DNA from: Croceibacterium salegens
GTDB lineage: Bacteria; Pseudomonadota; Alphaproteobacteria; Sphingomonadales; Sphingomonadaceae
Direction of reading: 5' to 3'
Assembly: GCF_009827435.1 (NCBI RefSeq)
Contig: NZ_WTYM01000059.1
Location: 124,001-188,000, forward strand
DNA: 64,000 bases
This document shows positions 28,916-36,366 of the stretch, piece after piece. Position 1 is the stretch's first letter; every line of letters starts with the position of its first letter. The notes under the pieces are model-generated. The model saw only the letters and a program-made list of their open reading frames with translations, did not search any database and had not been told where the DNA came from. A program made the translations under genes and the position numbers.

Positions 28916-29200
28916 ATGCCTGCACGCAAGACTGCCAGACGATCGACGCCGATCGGCGCGCTCTGCGACGTCGATGCGCGCACCTTCCCGATAGCGATCT
29001 CCGACATCACGCCGGACGGCTGTTCGTGCGAAGCCGAATGCGACTGGGGCGAGGATGGCGAGTTCCTCCACCTGACCATCGCCGGCAGCGTCGAGATCAA
29101 TGGCCGCGTGCTCTGGCACAAGGGTCACCGGGCCTCGATAGGCTTCTTCGGCCAGATCCACCCGGCGGTGATCGACCAGTGGAAGCGCCGCGCCGCCTGA
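28916..29200 (+). CDS. PilZ-domain-like small protein
   Basis: 94 residues. It begins with an arginine-rich stretch (MPARKTARRSTPI), then ISDITPDGCSCEAE and a beta-rich core ending GRVLWHKGHRASIGFFGQIHP, the pattern of single-domain PilZ proteins in sphingomonads. PilZ domains bind cyclic di-GMP through an RxxxR and a D/NxSxxG motif; the second motif is replaced by DITPDG here, so binding is uncertain. GGAG precedes the ATG. The gene ends at a bidirectional hairpin before the convergent TonB receptor. Confidence 0.68.
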   Translation: MPARKTARRSTPIGALCDVDARTFPIAISDITPDGCSCEAECDWGEDGEFLHLTIAGSVEINGRVLWHKGHRASIGFFGQIHPAVIDQWKRRAA

Positions 29201-29223
29201 GCATTTCCTCGTGAGCAACGAAA

Positions 29224-29249
29224 AAGGGCGGCCCCGCGGGGCCGCCCTT
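29224..29249 (-). terminator. Rho-independent terminator of the TonB receptor gene
   Basis: A perfect inverted repeat AAGGGCGGCCCC-GC-GGGGCCGCCCTT; on the minus strand it is followed by a run of T (TTTTTCGTT), so it should terminate the TonB receptor transcript. It also lies just after the PilZ gene and may work weakly in the other direction. Confidence 0.85.
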
Positions 29250-29274
29250 CTCGTTTGGGGTTCGAAGAGGTTCC

Positions 29275-31779
29275 TCAGAACGTCTTCTTGACGGTGAACG
29301 CCCACTCGCGCGGACGGCCCGGCTGGGCCTTGTCGAGCCCGGCGCCGGCGGCGCGCAGGTCGAACACAGTCAGGTAGTAGTACTTGTCGAACAGGTTGGT
29401 CACCTCGAGCGAGGCCGAGAGGTCCCTGTCCGCATTGCGCCAGGTGATCCGGGCATTCGCGATCGTGTAGGCCGGGATGTACTGCGGATCGCCGAGGTAC
29501 TTGGCGCCGGTGTAGACCTTGTCCTGGTAGCTGACGTCGATGCGCGGCGTGATCGAGCCGATCTCGTCGAGCGGGACCTCGTACTGTGCGCCCACGGTCC
29601 ACTTCCACTCGGGCAGGCCGGCCCGCGGGTCGGTCAGCGCAGTGGTCGAGCCCGCGATCAGGCTGGTGTACTTGAAGTTGATGTAGCTGATCGAGCCGTC
29701 GATCGAGAATCCGTCGACCGGACGAACGCTCGTTTCGGCTTCCACACCCCATTCGCGGGCGTTGCCGCCGTTGACCAGCGCGGCGCACGGCGTCGACCCG
29801 TCCGGACAGATCGAGGTGCCGATCTGCGCGTTCTTCAGCTTGCCGTAGAAGCCGGTCAGGTTGAACCGCAGGCGGCGGTCCCACAGGTCCGACTTGAGGC
29901 CGGCTTCCCAGTTGGTCAGCACCTCCGGATTGAAGCTGATGACCTGGCTGGCGAAGAACGGGCGCGGGTTGGTGCCGCCGCCCTTGAAGCCGGTCGAGTA
30001 CGAACCGTAGACCATCAGCGCGTCGTTGAAGCGGTAGTTCAGCGCCGCGCGGTAGTCCCACCGGTTGCCCTTGTACGTCGCCACCGCGCCGGTCAGGGCG
30101 CCCGGGGTGCCCGCACCGTTGGCTGCGCCGATCGGGTCGAGATAGGGATTGACCGTGCCGTCCGGGTTGAGCCGGAAGTAGTGGTACTCCTTGCTCTCGT
30201 CGGTGTAGCGCACGCCGCCGTCGAAAGTCAGGCCGGGGATGACTTCCCAGCTGACGTTGGCGAAGCCGGCCTTGCTCTCCGCCGGCGTTTCGTCCGGCTG
30301 GATGAACTGCAGCGGGAACACCCCGAGACCCGGCGTGGTGTAGGTGCCGCCGCTAGTGTTGATGTAGCGCAGGTCCTGGTACGAGAAGTAGTCGGTGCGC
30401 TGCTTGAAGTAGTAGCCGCCGAGGACGAGCGTGGCCGTGTCGGTCAGCTCGGCGTTGAAGCGCAGTTCCTCGCTCCAGTTCCAGTGCGTCAGGTGGTTGG
30501 AGCCGCCCGACAGCGGGATCGGCGAGATGTCGTCGTCCACGCCGAAGTCGGAAATCCAGCTCTGGTAGGCGAGGATGTTGTCGATGCTCATCGTGTCGTT
30601 GAGCGCAAAGTGGGCGTTCGCCGCGAGGTTGTAGCCCTTGTAGAGGCTGCGGTTGCTGCGCTGGGTGGCGAGCAGTTGCTGGCCCGAGAACGGGAAGCCC
30701 GGCGTGGCGACACCGATGTACTCGATCGCCGGCGAGGAATAGCTCGAGAACGAGCAGTACTTACCGCACATGAAGCGGTTGTCGTACGGGACGCCGCCGA
30801 TGTTGGTGTTGCCGTTGTTGATCAGGTTGGTGGCGATCAGAACTTCGCCGGTCGCGGTGTGCTCGTCGTGCGTGTACTCGGCCGTCAGGTTGATATCGAT
30901 GTCGGACGAGGGGTTGTAGCGCAGCGCGCCGCGGACCGCCTGGTAGCCGACGCCGCCGAGCTTGGCGACGCGGCAGTTGCCGTCGGGCTGGAGCGCCGGG
31001 ATGCCGCCGGCCGGATTGACCTGGCGGGTGTTGCCGTCGTTGTCGGTGAACGTGGCGGAGCCGCCGGCCGGGAAGACGCAACCGAAATCCAGCTGGTCGA
31101 CGTAGCCTTCCTGCTGCTTGAAGACGCCCGAGACGCGGGCGAAGAGATCGTCGGTCAGCGCAAAGTCGACGCCGCCGCGCAGGCCGATGCGGTTGCCGGT
31201 GCCGTAAGTGGCTTCGACGTAGCCGCTGCCGTCGCCGCTCGGCCTCTTGCTGAACATCTTGATCGAGCCGCCTTCCGAGTTACGTCCGGAGAGCGTGCCC
31301 TGCGGGCCGCGCAGGATCTCGACCCGGTCGAGGTCGAGCAGGTCGAACACCGCGCCGATCAGCTGCGGGTAGTAGACGTCGTCGATATAGATGCCGACGC
31401 CCGGTTCGTAGGCGGGGTTGAAGTCGGCCTGGCCGATGCCGCGGATCGACGCGGAGATCGAGGGGCCGAACGAGGCTCCCTGCGGCTTCAGCGTCACGTT
31501 CGGCGCGCTGTCGGCCACTTGCACCAGGTTGGTCTGGCTCTTGGCTTCCATCGTCTCGGAGTTGACCGCGGTGATGGCCAGCGGCGTGTCCTGCAGGTTC
31601 TGCTCGCGGAACTGCGCGGTGACGATGATCTCGTTGCTGCCGCCAGCGGTGTCGCTCGAGGCGGTAGCCGATGTGCCCTGATCGCTGTCGTCCTGGGCAA
31701 ACGCCGGTTGCGCCATGGCAATGACGGCAAGAGAAGCGCCCGCGGCAAAACCGCGGCGCAAGGCTGATTGGCGATGCAT
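29275..31779 (-). CDS. TonB-dependent outer-membrane receptor
   Basis: 834 residues. Signal peptide to about residue 28 (AMAQPAFAQ), a TonB-box-like NEIIVTAQFREQNLQDTPLA, a plug domain with SIRGIGQADFNPAYEPGVGIYIDDVYYP and RVEILRGPQGTLSGRNSEGG, and a C-terminal 22-strand barrel ending VKKTF with terminal Phe. Sphingomonad receptors of this class import aromatic and other substrates. Its neighbour is a LigW-like decarboxylase gene, suggesting import of an aromatic acid; the ligand is not known. Start ATG 31779 has GGGAGA before it; the ATG five codons upstream overlaps that site. Confidence 0.9.
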   Translation of the reverse strand: MHRQSALRRGFAAGASLAVIAMAQPAFAQDDSDQGTSATASSDTAGGSNEIIVTAQFREQNLQDTPLAITAVNSETMEAKSQTNLVQVADSAPNVTLKPQGASFGPSISASIRGIGQADFNPAYEPGVGIYIDDVYYPQLIGAVFDLLDLDRVEILRGPQGTLSGRNSEGGSIKMFSKRPSGDGSGYVEATYGTGNRIGLRGGVDFALTDDLFARVSGVFKQQEGYVDQLDFGCVFPAGGSATFTDNDGNTRQVNPAGGIPALQPDGNCRVAKLGGVGYQAVRGALRYNPSSDIDINLTAEYTHDEHTATGEVLIATNLINNGNTNIGGVPYDNRFMCGKYCSFSSYSSPAIEYIGVATPGFPFSGQQLLATQRSNRSLYKGYNLAANAHFALNDTMSIDNILAYQSWISDFGVDDDISPIPLSGGSNHLTHWNWSEELRFNAELTDTATLVLGGYYFKQRTDYFSYQDLRYINTSGGTYTTPGLGVFPLQFIQPDETPAESKAGFANVSWEVIPGLTFDGGVRYTDESKEYHYFRLNPDGTVNPYLDPIGAANGAGTPGALTGAVATYKGNRWDYRAALNYRFNDALMVYGSYSTGFKGGGTNPRPFFASQVISFNPEVLTNWEAGLKSDLWDRRLRFNLTGFYGKLKNAQIGTSICPDGSTPCAALVNGGNAREWGVEAETSVRPVDGFSIDGSISYINFKYTSLIAGSTTALTDPRAGLPEWKWTVGAQYEVPLDEIGSITPRIDVSYQDKVYTGAKYLGDPQYIPAYTIANARITWRNADRDLSASLEVTNLFDKYYYLTVFDLRAAGAGLDKAQPGRPREWAFTVKKTF

Positions 31780-31855
31780 GATTATTTCTCCCATTTAGGT
31801 CCGCAGGCCCCTGCTGCCCTGCCGCGAACCGCGGGCTGGATAATACCATCTGTTA

Positions 31856-31879
31856 AAGTGACAACACTAATTATCACTT
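31856..31879. promoter_or_regulatory. Inverted repeat upstream of the TonB receptor gene
   Basis: AAGTGA and TCACTT (6-bp arms, 12-base AT-rich spacer) in the 180-base gap between the TonB receptor start and the end of the LigW-like gene. The spacer contains CAACACTAA, also present at 34424 in the SnoaL/SDR divergent region. A regulator site or part of the promoter is possible. Confidence 0.35.
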
Positions 31880-31960
31880 ATGTTAGGGAAAACGCGCCGA
31901 GTGTTGCGCGTTTGCAAAACCGGCCCCGGAACGCGTGCGCTGGCTGGGAAACACCACCCG

Positions 31961-33094
31961 CTAACCCCTGATGCGGAAGACCGACCTCGCGTTGTCCTCC
32001 ATCAGCATCTTCTTGTGCTCGGGGCTCATCGCCATGCGGTCGTAGGCGGCGACCTCGTCGAAGGACTGCTGGTAGGGGTAATCCATCGCGTAGAGCACGC
32101 GGTCGGGGCCCATCACCTCCTGGCAGAACCTGATCGCCGGCTCCCAGCCGACGCCGCTGGTGGTGACCCAGATGTTGTTCTGGAAGTAATAGCTGACCGG
32201 GTGCCTGAGCTTCACTGGCGGCTGCCCGCCGCGCAGGCCGGCGCGGTTGTCGGCGTTCCCCTGCATCCAGTCGAAGCGGTAGATGTGCAGCGGCAGGCAC
32301 TCGCCGAGGTGGCCGATGACCAGCCGGAGCTTGGGGAAGCGGTCGAAGGCGCCCGAGAAGATGATCCCCATCGTGTGCAGCCAGACGTCGTGCGGGAAGC
32401 CGCCGAGCGCGCCGAAGAAGCCGCGTGTCTCGTAGTGCGGCGCGTTGAACGGCGCGGTCGGGTGGATGTAGAGCGCGCCGTCGTTGGCCTCGATCGCCTC
32501 GAGGATCGGCCAATAGTCCTGCTCGTCGATATAGTGGCCCTGCCAGTGCGAATTGAGCACCGCGCCGTTGAGGCCCAGGGTCCCCATTGCCCGATCGATC
32601 TCTTTGACCGAACCGGCGACGTCGCGCGGGTCGAAGGCGGCGAGCGCGGAGAAGCGGTCAGGGTGGTTGCGGCAGGCTTCGGCGGCGATGTCGTTGGCCT
32701 CGCGCGCCAGCGGGGTGCCGTCGCCCGGCCTGACCACCTGCACACCCGGCGCGGTCAGCAGCAGGAGCTGCCGGGCGATGCCGAATTCGTCCATGTGCTG
32801 GATGCGCAGTCCGCCGAGGTTCTGCAGCATCTCCTGCAAGGAAGGCATCCTCGAGAACATGCCCGCCATCTTGAGCGAGTCGTCGCCCGGCGCGTCGCCG
32901 CTCTCGAAGTATTCGACCTGCGCCTTGACCAGCGCCGGGAAGGTCCAGGCCTCCTCGGTGGCGATGCGTTTGTAGGGCGCGTCGCGGTCGACGTGCCCGG
33001 CGCGCGGGGCGAGGCCGACGCGGGTGCGCACCGAGAAGTCTTCCTTGAAGTGGCCCTTGAGGCCGAACTCGCTGCCGTCTTCGAGTTTGGGCAT
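31961..33094 (-). CDS. LigW-like amidohydrolase-family decarboxylase (5-carboxyvanillate/gamma-resorcylate decarboxylase type)
   Basis: 377 residues. After an extra N-terminal segment of about 40 residues, the chain follows LigW closely: RIATEEAW (Glu47 as metal ligand), LTAPGVQ, NSHWQGHYIDEQDYWPIL, YIHP (His211), VIGHLGE (His262) and TTSGVGWEPAIRFCQEVMGPDRVLYAMDYPYQ (Asp338). LigW removes a carboxylate from 5-carboxyvanillate with a divalent metal and no oxidation. The ring substituents recognised here cannot be predicted, so a hydroxylated benzoate decarboxylase is the safe statement. It lies next to the TonB receptor and downstream of two SnoaL-like genes. Confidence 0.82.
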   Translation of the reverse strand: MPKLEDGSEFGLKGHFKEDFSVRTRVGLAPRAGHVDRDAPYKRIATEEAWTFPALVKAQVEYFESGDAPGDDSLKMAGMFSRMPSLQEMLQNLGGLRIQHMDEFGIARQLLLLTAPGVQVVRPGDGTPLAREANDIAAEACRNHPDRFSALAAFDPRDVAGSVKEIDRAMGTLGLNGAVLNSHWQGHYIDEQDYWPILEAIEANDGALYIHPTAPFNAPHYETRGFFGALGGFPHDVWLHTMGIIFSGAFDRFPKLRLVIGHLGECLPLHIYRFDWMQGNADNRAGLRGGQPPVKLRHPVSYYFQNNIWVTTSGVGWEPAIRFCQEVMGPDRVLYAMDYPYQQSFDEVAAYDRMAMSPEHKKMLMEDNARSVFRIRG

Positions 33095-33110
33095 CTTGCC
33101 TCCTTGCTAA

Positions 33111-33240
33111 GTCCTTCGAGACGCGCCTTCGACGGGCTCAGTCGCTCCTCAGGATGAGCGGGTAATACGGAATCGCTCATGGTGAGGAGGGGCTGAGTAG
33201 CTCGCGTTGCGAGCGTATCGAAGACCCGTCTCGAACCACC
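33111..33240. repeat. Intergenic palindromic repeat (GTCCTTCGAGACG type)
   Basis: GTCCTTCGAGACGCGCCTTCG at the left end is mirrored at the right by CGAGCGTATCGAAGACCCGTC; the centre pairs GCTCCTCAGGATGAGC-like sequence with GTGAGGAGGGGCTGAG. This is a further dispersed intergenic element type, located between the LigW-like and SnoaL genes. Confidence 0.65.
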
Positions 33241-33241
33241 A

Positions 33242-33703
33242 TCAGAACATCCCGTTTTGGTTCTTGCACGTGGCCGGGTCGGGCACTTCCTGCATGACGT
33301 CCCAATGCTCGACGATATAGCCGTCCTTCACGCGCAGCAGGTCGACGATGGCGTATCCCCGTGTTGCGGCCTCGCGCATGAAGTGGAAATGTACGGCCAC
33401 GAGGTCGGCGTCTCCCCACACCACGCGCTTCACTTCGTGCGAGAGGTCGGGCAGCCGCGCCATGCTCGCCTGCATCATCGCCAGCGTTGCGTCGCGCCCG
33501 GTCGGGGCGTTGGGATTATGCTGGATGTAGTCGGGGTGCATCCAGCAGGTGAAGGCGTCGGTCGGGTTGTCCTCGACGTAGAACAGCTGGATGAACCGCT
33601 CCGCCACCTGCCGGGTGGTGAGCTTGTCCCGTCCCGAGGTGTCGCGCGGATCGAAGGGGGGCGACTGCCAGTCCCAAGGCAGCGCCCCTTCGGCGGGCTT
33701 CAC
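33242..33703 (-). CDS. SnoaL-like polyketide cyclase/NTF2-fold protein
   Basis: 153 residues from GTG 33703, which overlaps the upstream stop as GTGA and has AGGA before it. The predicted SnoaL signature DYIQHNPNAPTGRDA and DLLRVKDGYIVEHWDVMQEVPDPA is clear; this subgroup carries an active-site histidine/aspartate pair. Small NTF2-fold enzymes act as cyclases, aldolases, hydratases or isomerases. It is translationally coupled to a second NTF2-fold gene, so the two may work together. Confidence 0.8.
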   Translation of the reverse strand: MKPAEGALPWDWQSPPFDPRDTSGRDKLTTRQVAERFIQLFYVEDNPTDAFTCWMHPDYIQHNPNAPTGRDATLAMMQASMARLPDLSHEVKRVVWGDADLVAVHFHFMREAATRGYAIVDLLRVKDGYIVEHWDVMQEVPDPATCKNQNGMF

Positions 33704-34395
33704 TTTTCCTGCCCGGCCAGCATCGCCCCGAACTTCGGGTGTGCGAAGTGCATCGGCACGTCCTGGCGATAGGGCCAGGTCTTGCGGTGCTGGTCGGCGG
33801 AAAGCAGGATGTCGGGACCGAGGGGGTCTTCCGGGAAGGTCTTTTCGGCGGGCTGCAGGTGCGCGGTGGTGTGCGCCCAGCCTTCCTCGTAGTTGCCCTG
33901 CCACTGCATCATGTAGTCGAGCCGCTTGATCTTCCAGATCCCGTCGACGTTGACGTAGTCGTTTTCGTAGATGCCGGCTTCCATGAACTGCTGCGGCATC
34001 ATCTCTTCGCGGGTGTCCTGGAAATCGTCGTGCCAGCCGCCGAGCAGGATGCCGTGGAAGCGGCCCTTGGCGGTCTTGCGGTCGGGCGCGACGGTGATGA
34101 TGTCCTGCATCTGGAAGTGGTCGAGCAGCAACCCGTTGACCGGGCCCGGCACGCCGCCGGTGAAGCGGCCCTGGATCCAGTCGCCATAGAGCCGCTTGAC
34201 CCCGGCGTGGCCGACGTACTCGCCACTGAGGAAGACCACGCAGCCGTCTTCGGCGAAGAGCTCGGCAACCTCCTCTGGACGGTTGAAATCGATGTAGTAG
34301 CCATAAGCCCAGTGCAGGCGGCGGATGGCCTGGATGTCCTCCAGGACGCCGACCTTCTGCTCCAGCTCCGCGAGGCGGGCTTCCACGTCACTCAT
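33700..34395 (-). CDS. SnoaL-like (NTF2-fold) protein, SnoaL_4 type
   Basis: 231 residues from ATG 34395 with GGGAG at proper spacing. A short N-terminal helix (DVEARLAELEQKVGVLEDIQAIRRL) leads into the NTF2 fold, with IDFNRPEEVAELFAEDG and YENDYVNVDGIWKIKRLDYMMQWQGNY. It is the longer, bile-acid-dehydratase-like type found beside aromatic or steroid catabolic genes. The stop overlaps the start of the next SnoaL gene by 4 bases. It diverges from the LigD-like SDR over a 72-base gap with a degenerate operator. Confidence 0.8.
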   Translation of the reverse strand: MSDVEARLAELEQKVGVLEDIQAIRRLHWAYGYYIDFNRPEEVAELFAEDGCVVFLSGEYVGHAGVKRLYGDWIQGRFTGGVPGPVNGLLLDHFQMQDIITVAPDRKTAKGRFHGILLGGWHDDFQDTREEMMPQQFMEAGIYENDYVNVDGIWKIKRLDYMMQWQGNYEEGWAHTTAHLQPAEKTFPEDPLGPDILLSADQHRKTWPYRQDVPMHFAHPKFGAMLAGQEK

Positions 34396-34416
34396 TCTCG
34401 ACTCTCCCAATAATCT

Positions 34417-34435
34417 TTGTATGCAACACTAACGA
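34417..34435. promoter_or_regulatory. Degenerate 19-bp operator-like site between the SnoaL and LigD-like genes
   Basis: TTGTATGCAACACTAACGA: the left arm TTGTATG is identical to that at 11629, while the right arm CTAACGA matches the consensus CWTACAA only partly. It lies 22 bases from the SnoaL start and 33 bases from the SDR start. Confidence 0.4.
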
Positions 34436-34467
34436 TCGATATGATTTTGGGTAGAGGAAAGTCAGGG

Positions 34468-35409
34468 ATGAGCGAGCAACCGGGCGGTTGGGCCACGGAA
34501 TGGAAAGGCCGCGTCGCCTTCGTCACCGGAGCAGTCACGGGGATCGGACTCGGCGTGGCGCAGGCCTTCGCCGATGCGGGCATGAAACTGGCGCTGAGCT
34601 ATCGCAACGAGGACGACAAGGCGGCGACCGAGGCGTGGTTCGACAGCAAGGGCTACGACCAGCCGCTCTACTGCAAGCTCGACGTCACGGACCGCGCCCG
34701 CTTCGCCGAAGTCGCGGACGATGTGGTTGACCGCTACGGCGAAGTCCACGTGCTGGTGAACAACGCCGGCGTGTCCGTCTTCGGCCCGACCGACGAGGCG
34801 ACCTACGACGATTTCGACTGGATCATGGGGGTTAATTTCGGCGGCGTGGTCAACGGCCTCGTCAGCTTCCTGCCCAAGATCAAGGCCGCGCACGGCCGCC
34901 GCCACGTCACCAACATCGCCAGCATGGCCGCCTTCCTGCCGGGCCCGCAGGCGGGCATCTACACCGCCAGCAAGTTCGCCGTGCGCGGGCTGACGGAATC
35001 GCTGCGCTACAACCTCGCGCCGCAGGGCATCGGCTGTTCGCTGTGCTGCCCGGCGCTGACCCGGACCAACGCCTGGACCAGCGCGCTCAAGCGCCCCGAC
35101 AGCTTCAAGGACACCGGCTTCGCCGAGGCGCGCGAGGGCGAACTCAGGCAGTTCGGCACCGCGTTCGAGGAAGGGATGGACCCTTACGTCGTCGGCTCGA
35201 AGATCCTCACGGGAATGACCAACATGGACGGGTTGATCCTGACCCATCCCGAGCACGGCCCCGATTTCGAGGAACTGCACGAAAAGCTCATGGCCGCCCT
35301 CCCGGTCGAGGATGCCCCCGAAGGCCGCCTTCGCATCGAGGAACTGCGCCGCGAGGCCATGCGCCAGGCCGAAGCCGGTATCCGCATGAAGATGGACGAC
35401 CTGACCTAG
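34468..35409 (+). CDS. SDR oxidoreductase related to LigD-type C-alpha dehydrogenases
   Basis: 313 residues, the long SDR size seen in LigD/LigL/LigN/LigO. TGAVTGIG (about residues 20-27) binds NAD(P), NNAGVSVFGP and TYDDFDWIMGVNFGGVVNGLVSF closely echo the LigD sequence, and the catalytic pair is Tyr165/Lys169 in IYTASK. LigD-type enzymes oxidise the benzylic alcohol of lignin beta-aryl ethers to a ketone before GST cleavage. Substrate identity here is inferred. ATG 34468 has AGTCAGGG upstream; the longer frame from 34417 would run through the operator. Confidence 0.8.
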   Translation: MSEQPGGWATEWKGRVAFVTGAVTGIGLGVAQAFADAGMKLALSYRNEDDKAATEAWFDSKGYDQPLYCKLDVTDRARFAEVADDVVDRYGEVHVLVNNAGVSVFGPTDEATYDDFDWIMGVNFGGVVNGLVSFLPKIKAAHGRRHVTNIASMAAFLPGPQAGIYTASKFAVRGLTESLRYNLAPQGIGCSLCCPALTRTNAWTSALKRPDSFKDTGFAEAREGELRQFGTAFEEGMDPYVVGSKILTGMTNMDGLILTHPEHGPDFEELHEKLMAALPVEDAPEGRLRIEELRREAMRQAEAGIRMKMDDLT

Positions 35410-35476
35410 GGCGCGGCCTAGACTCCTGCCGGGGTTGCGGTATCCTCGCGCCAAGCGTGGATAGAGGAGACTGGCG

Positions 35477-36355
35477 ATGTGTGAACTCGATCAACTGGAT
35501 GCGATGGACCCGGCCAAGCGCGGGGTCAGCCGCCGCCAATTCACGGTGATGGGTGCGGCGGGCGTGGCCGCGGCGGCTTGTGCACCGACCGGCGGAGCCA
35601 AGGCGCAAGACTCGCTCACGGAAAGCGACGTCACCTTCGAAGCCCCGGGCGGGACGATGGACGGCTATTTCGTCCACCCCGCGACCGGAAAGCACCCGGC
35701 CGTTATCCTCTATCCCGACATCGGCGGCCTGCGCGATGCGCCCAAGGCCATGGGCCGGCGCCTCGCCGCTTCGGGGTATGCGGTGCTCGTCGCCAATCCC
35801 TATTACCGCAGCGTCGCCGGCCAGCAGTTCGCCGACTTCGAGGCGTTCCGCAACGACGGCGGCTTCCAGAAGGTTGGCCCGTGGATGGCCAAGAACACGC
35901 CCGAAGCGGTGATGGAATCGGCCAAGGCGATCATCGCCTGGCTCGATGCGCAGGATGCGGTCGACACCAGCAAGGGCGTCGGCAGCCAGGGCTACTGCAT
36001 GACCGGCGGCTGGACCATCATGACCGCGGCAGCAAATCCGGACCGCGCCAAGGCGGCGTGCAGCTTCCACGGCGGCGGACTGGTCGGAGATGCTCCCACC
36101 TCGCCCGTCAACCTGCTCGACGACATGGCGGCCGATTCCAAGGCGCTCATCTGCATCGGCAAGAACGACGACGAGCGTGCGCCGACCGACAAGGACAAGC
36201 TTAAGGAAGCGGGCGCCAAGGCCAAGGCCGAGGTCTCGGTCGAGGTCTACGGAGGGGACCACGGCTGGACGGTGCTCGACAGCCCGGTCTACAACGAGGC
36301 CGAGGCCGAGCGCGCCTGGGCCAACATGCTGGATACCTACAAGAAATTCCTCTGA
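35477..36355 (+). CDS. Exported dienelactone hydrolase-family protein
   Basis: 292 residues. The N-terminus holds a twin-arginine motif (SRRQFTVMG) followed by a lipobox-like AAAC, so it is probably exported by Tat and may be a lipoprotein. The hydrolase domain has the DLH nucleophile Cys174 in SQGYCMTGG and a C-terminal GGDHGWT histidine. DLH enzymes open unsaturated lactones, but exported members of this type have unknown substrates. The serine hydrolase gene follows 11 bases downstream, so the two form an operon. Confidence 0.82.
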   Translation: MCELDQLDAMDPAKRGVSRRQFTVMGAAGVAAAACAPTGGAKAQDSLTESDVTFEAPGGTMDGYFVHPATGKHPAVILYPDIGGLRDAPKAMGRRLAASGYAVLVANPYYRSVAGQQFADFEAFRNDGGFQKVGPWMAKNTPEAVMESAKAIIAWLDAQDAVDTSKGVGSQGYCMTGGWTIMTAAANPDRAKAACSFHGGGLVGDAPTSPVNLLDDMAADSKALICIGKNDDERAPTDKDKLKEAGAKAKAEVSVEVYGGDHGWTVLDSPVYNEAEAERAWANMLDTYKKFL

Positions 36356-36366
36356 GCGGGGGTTGC

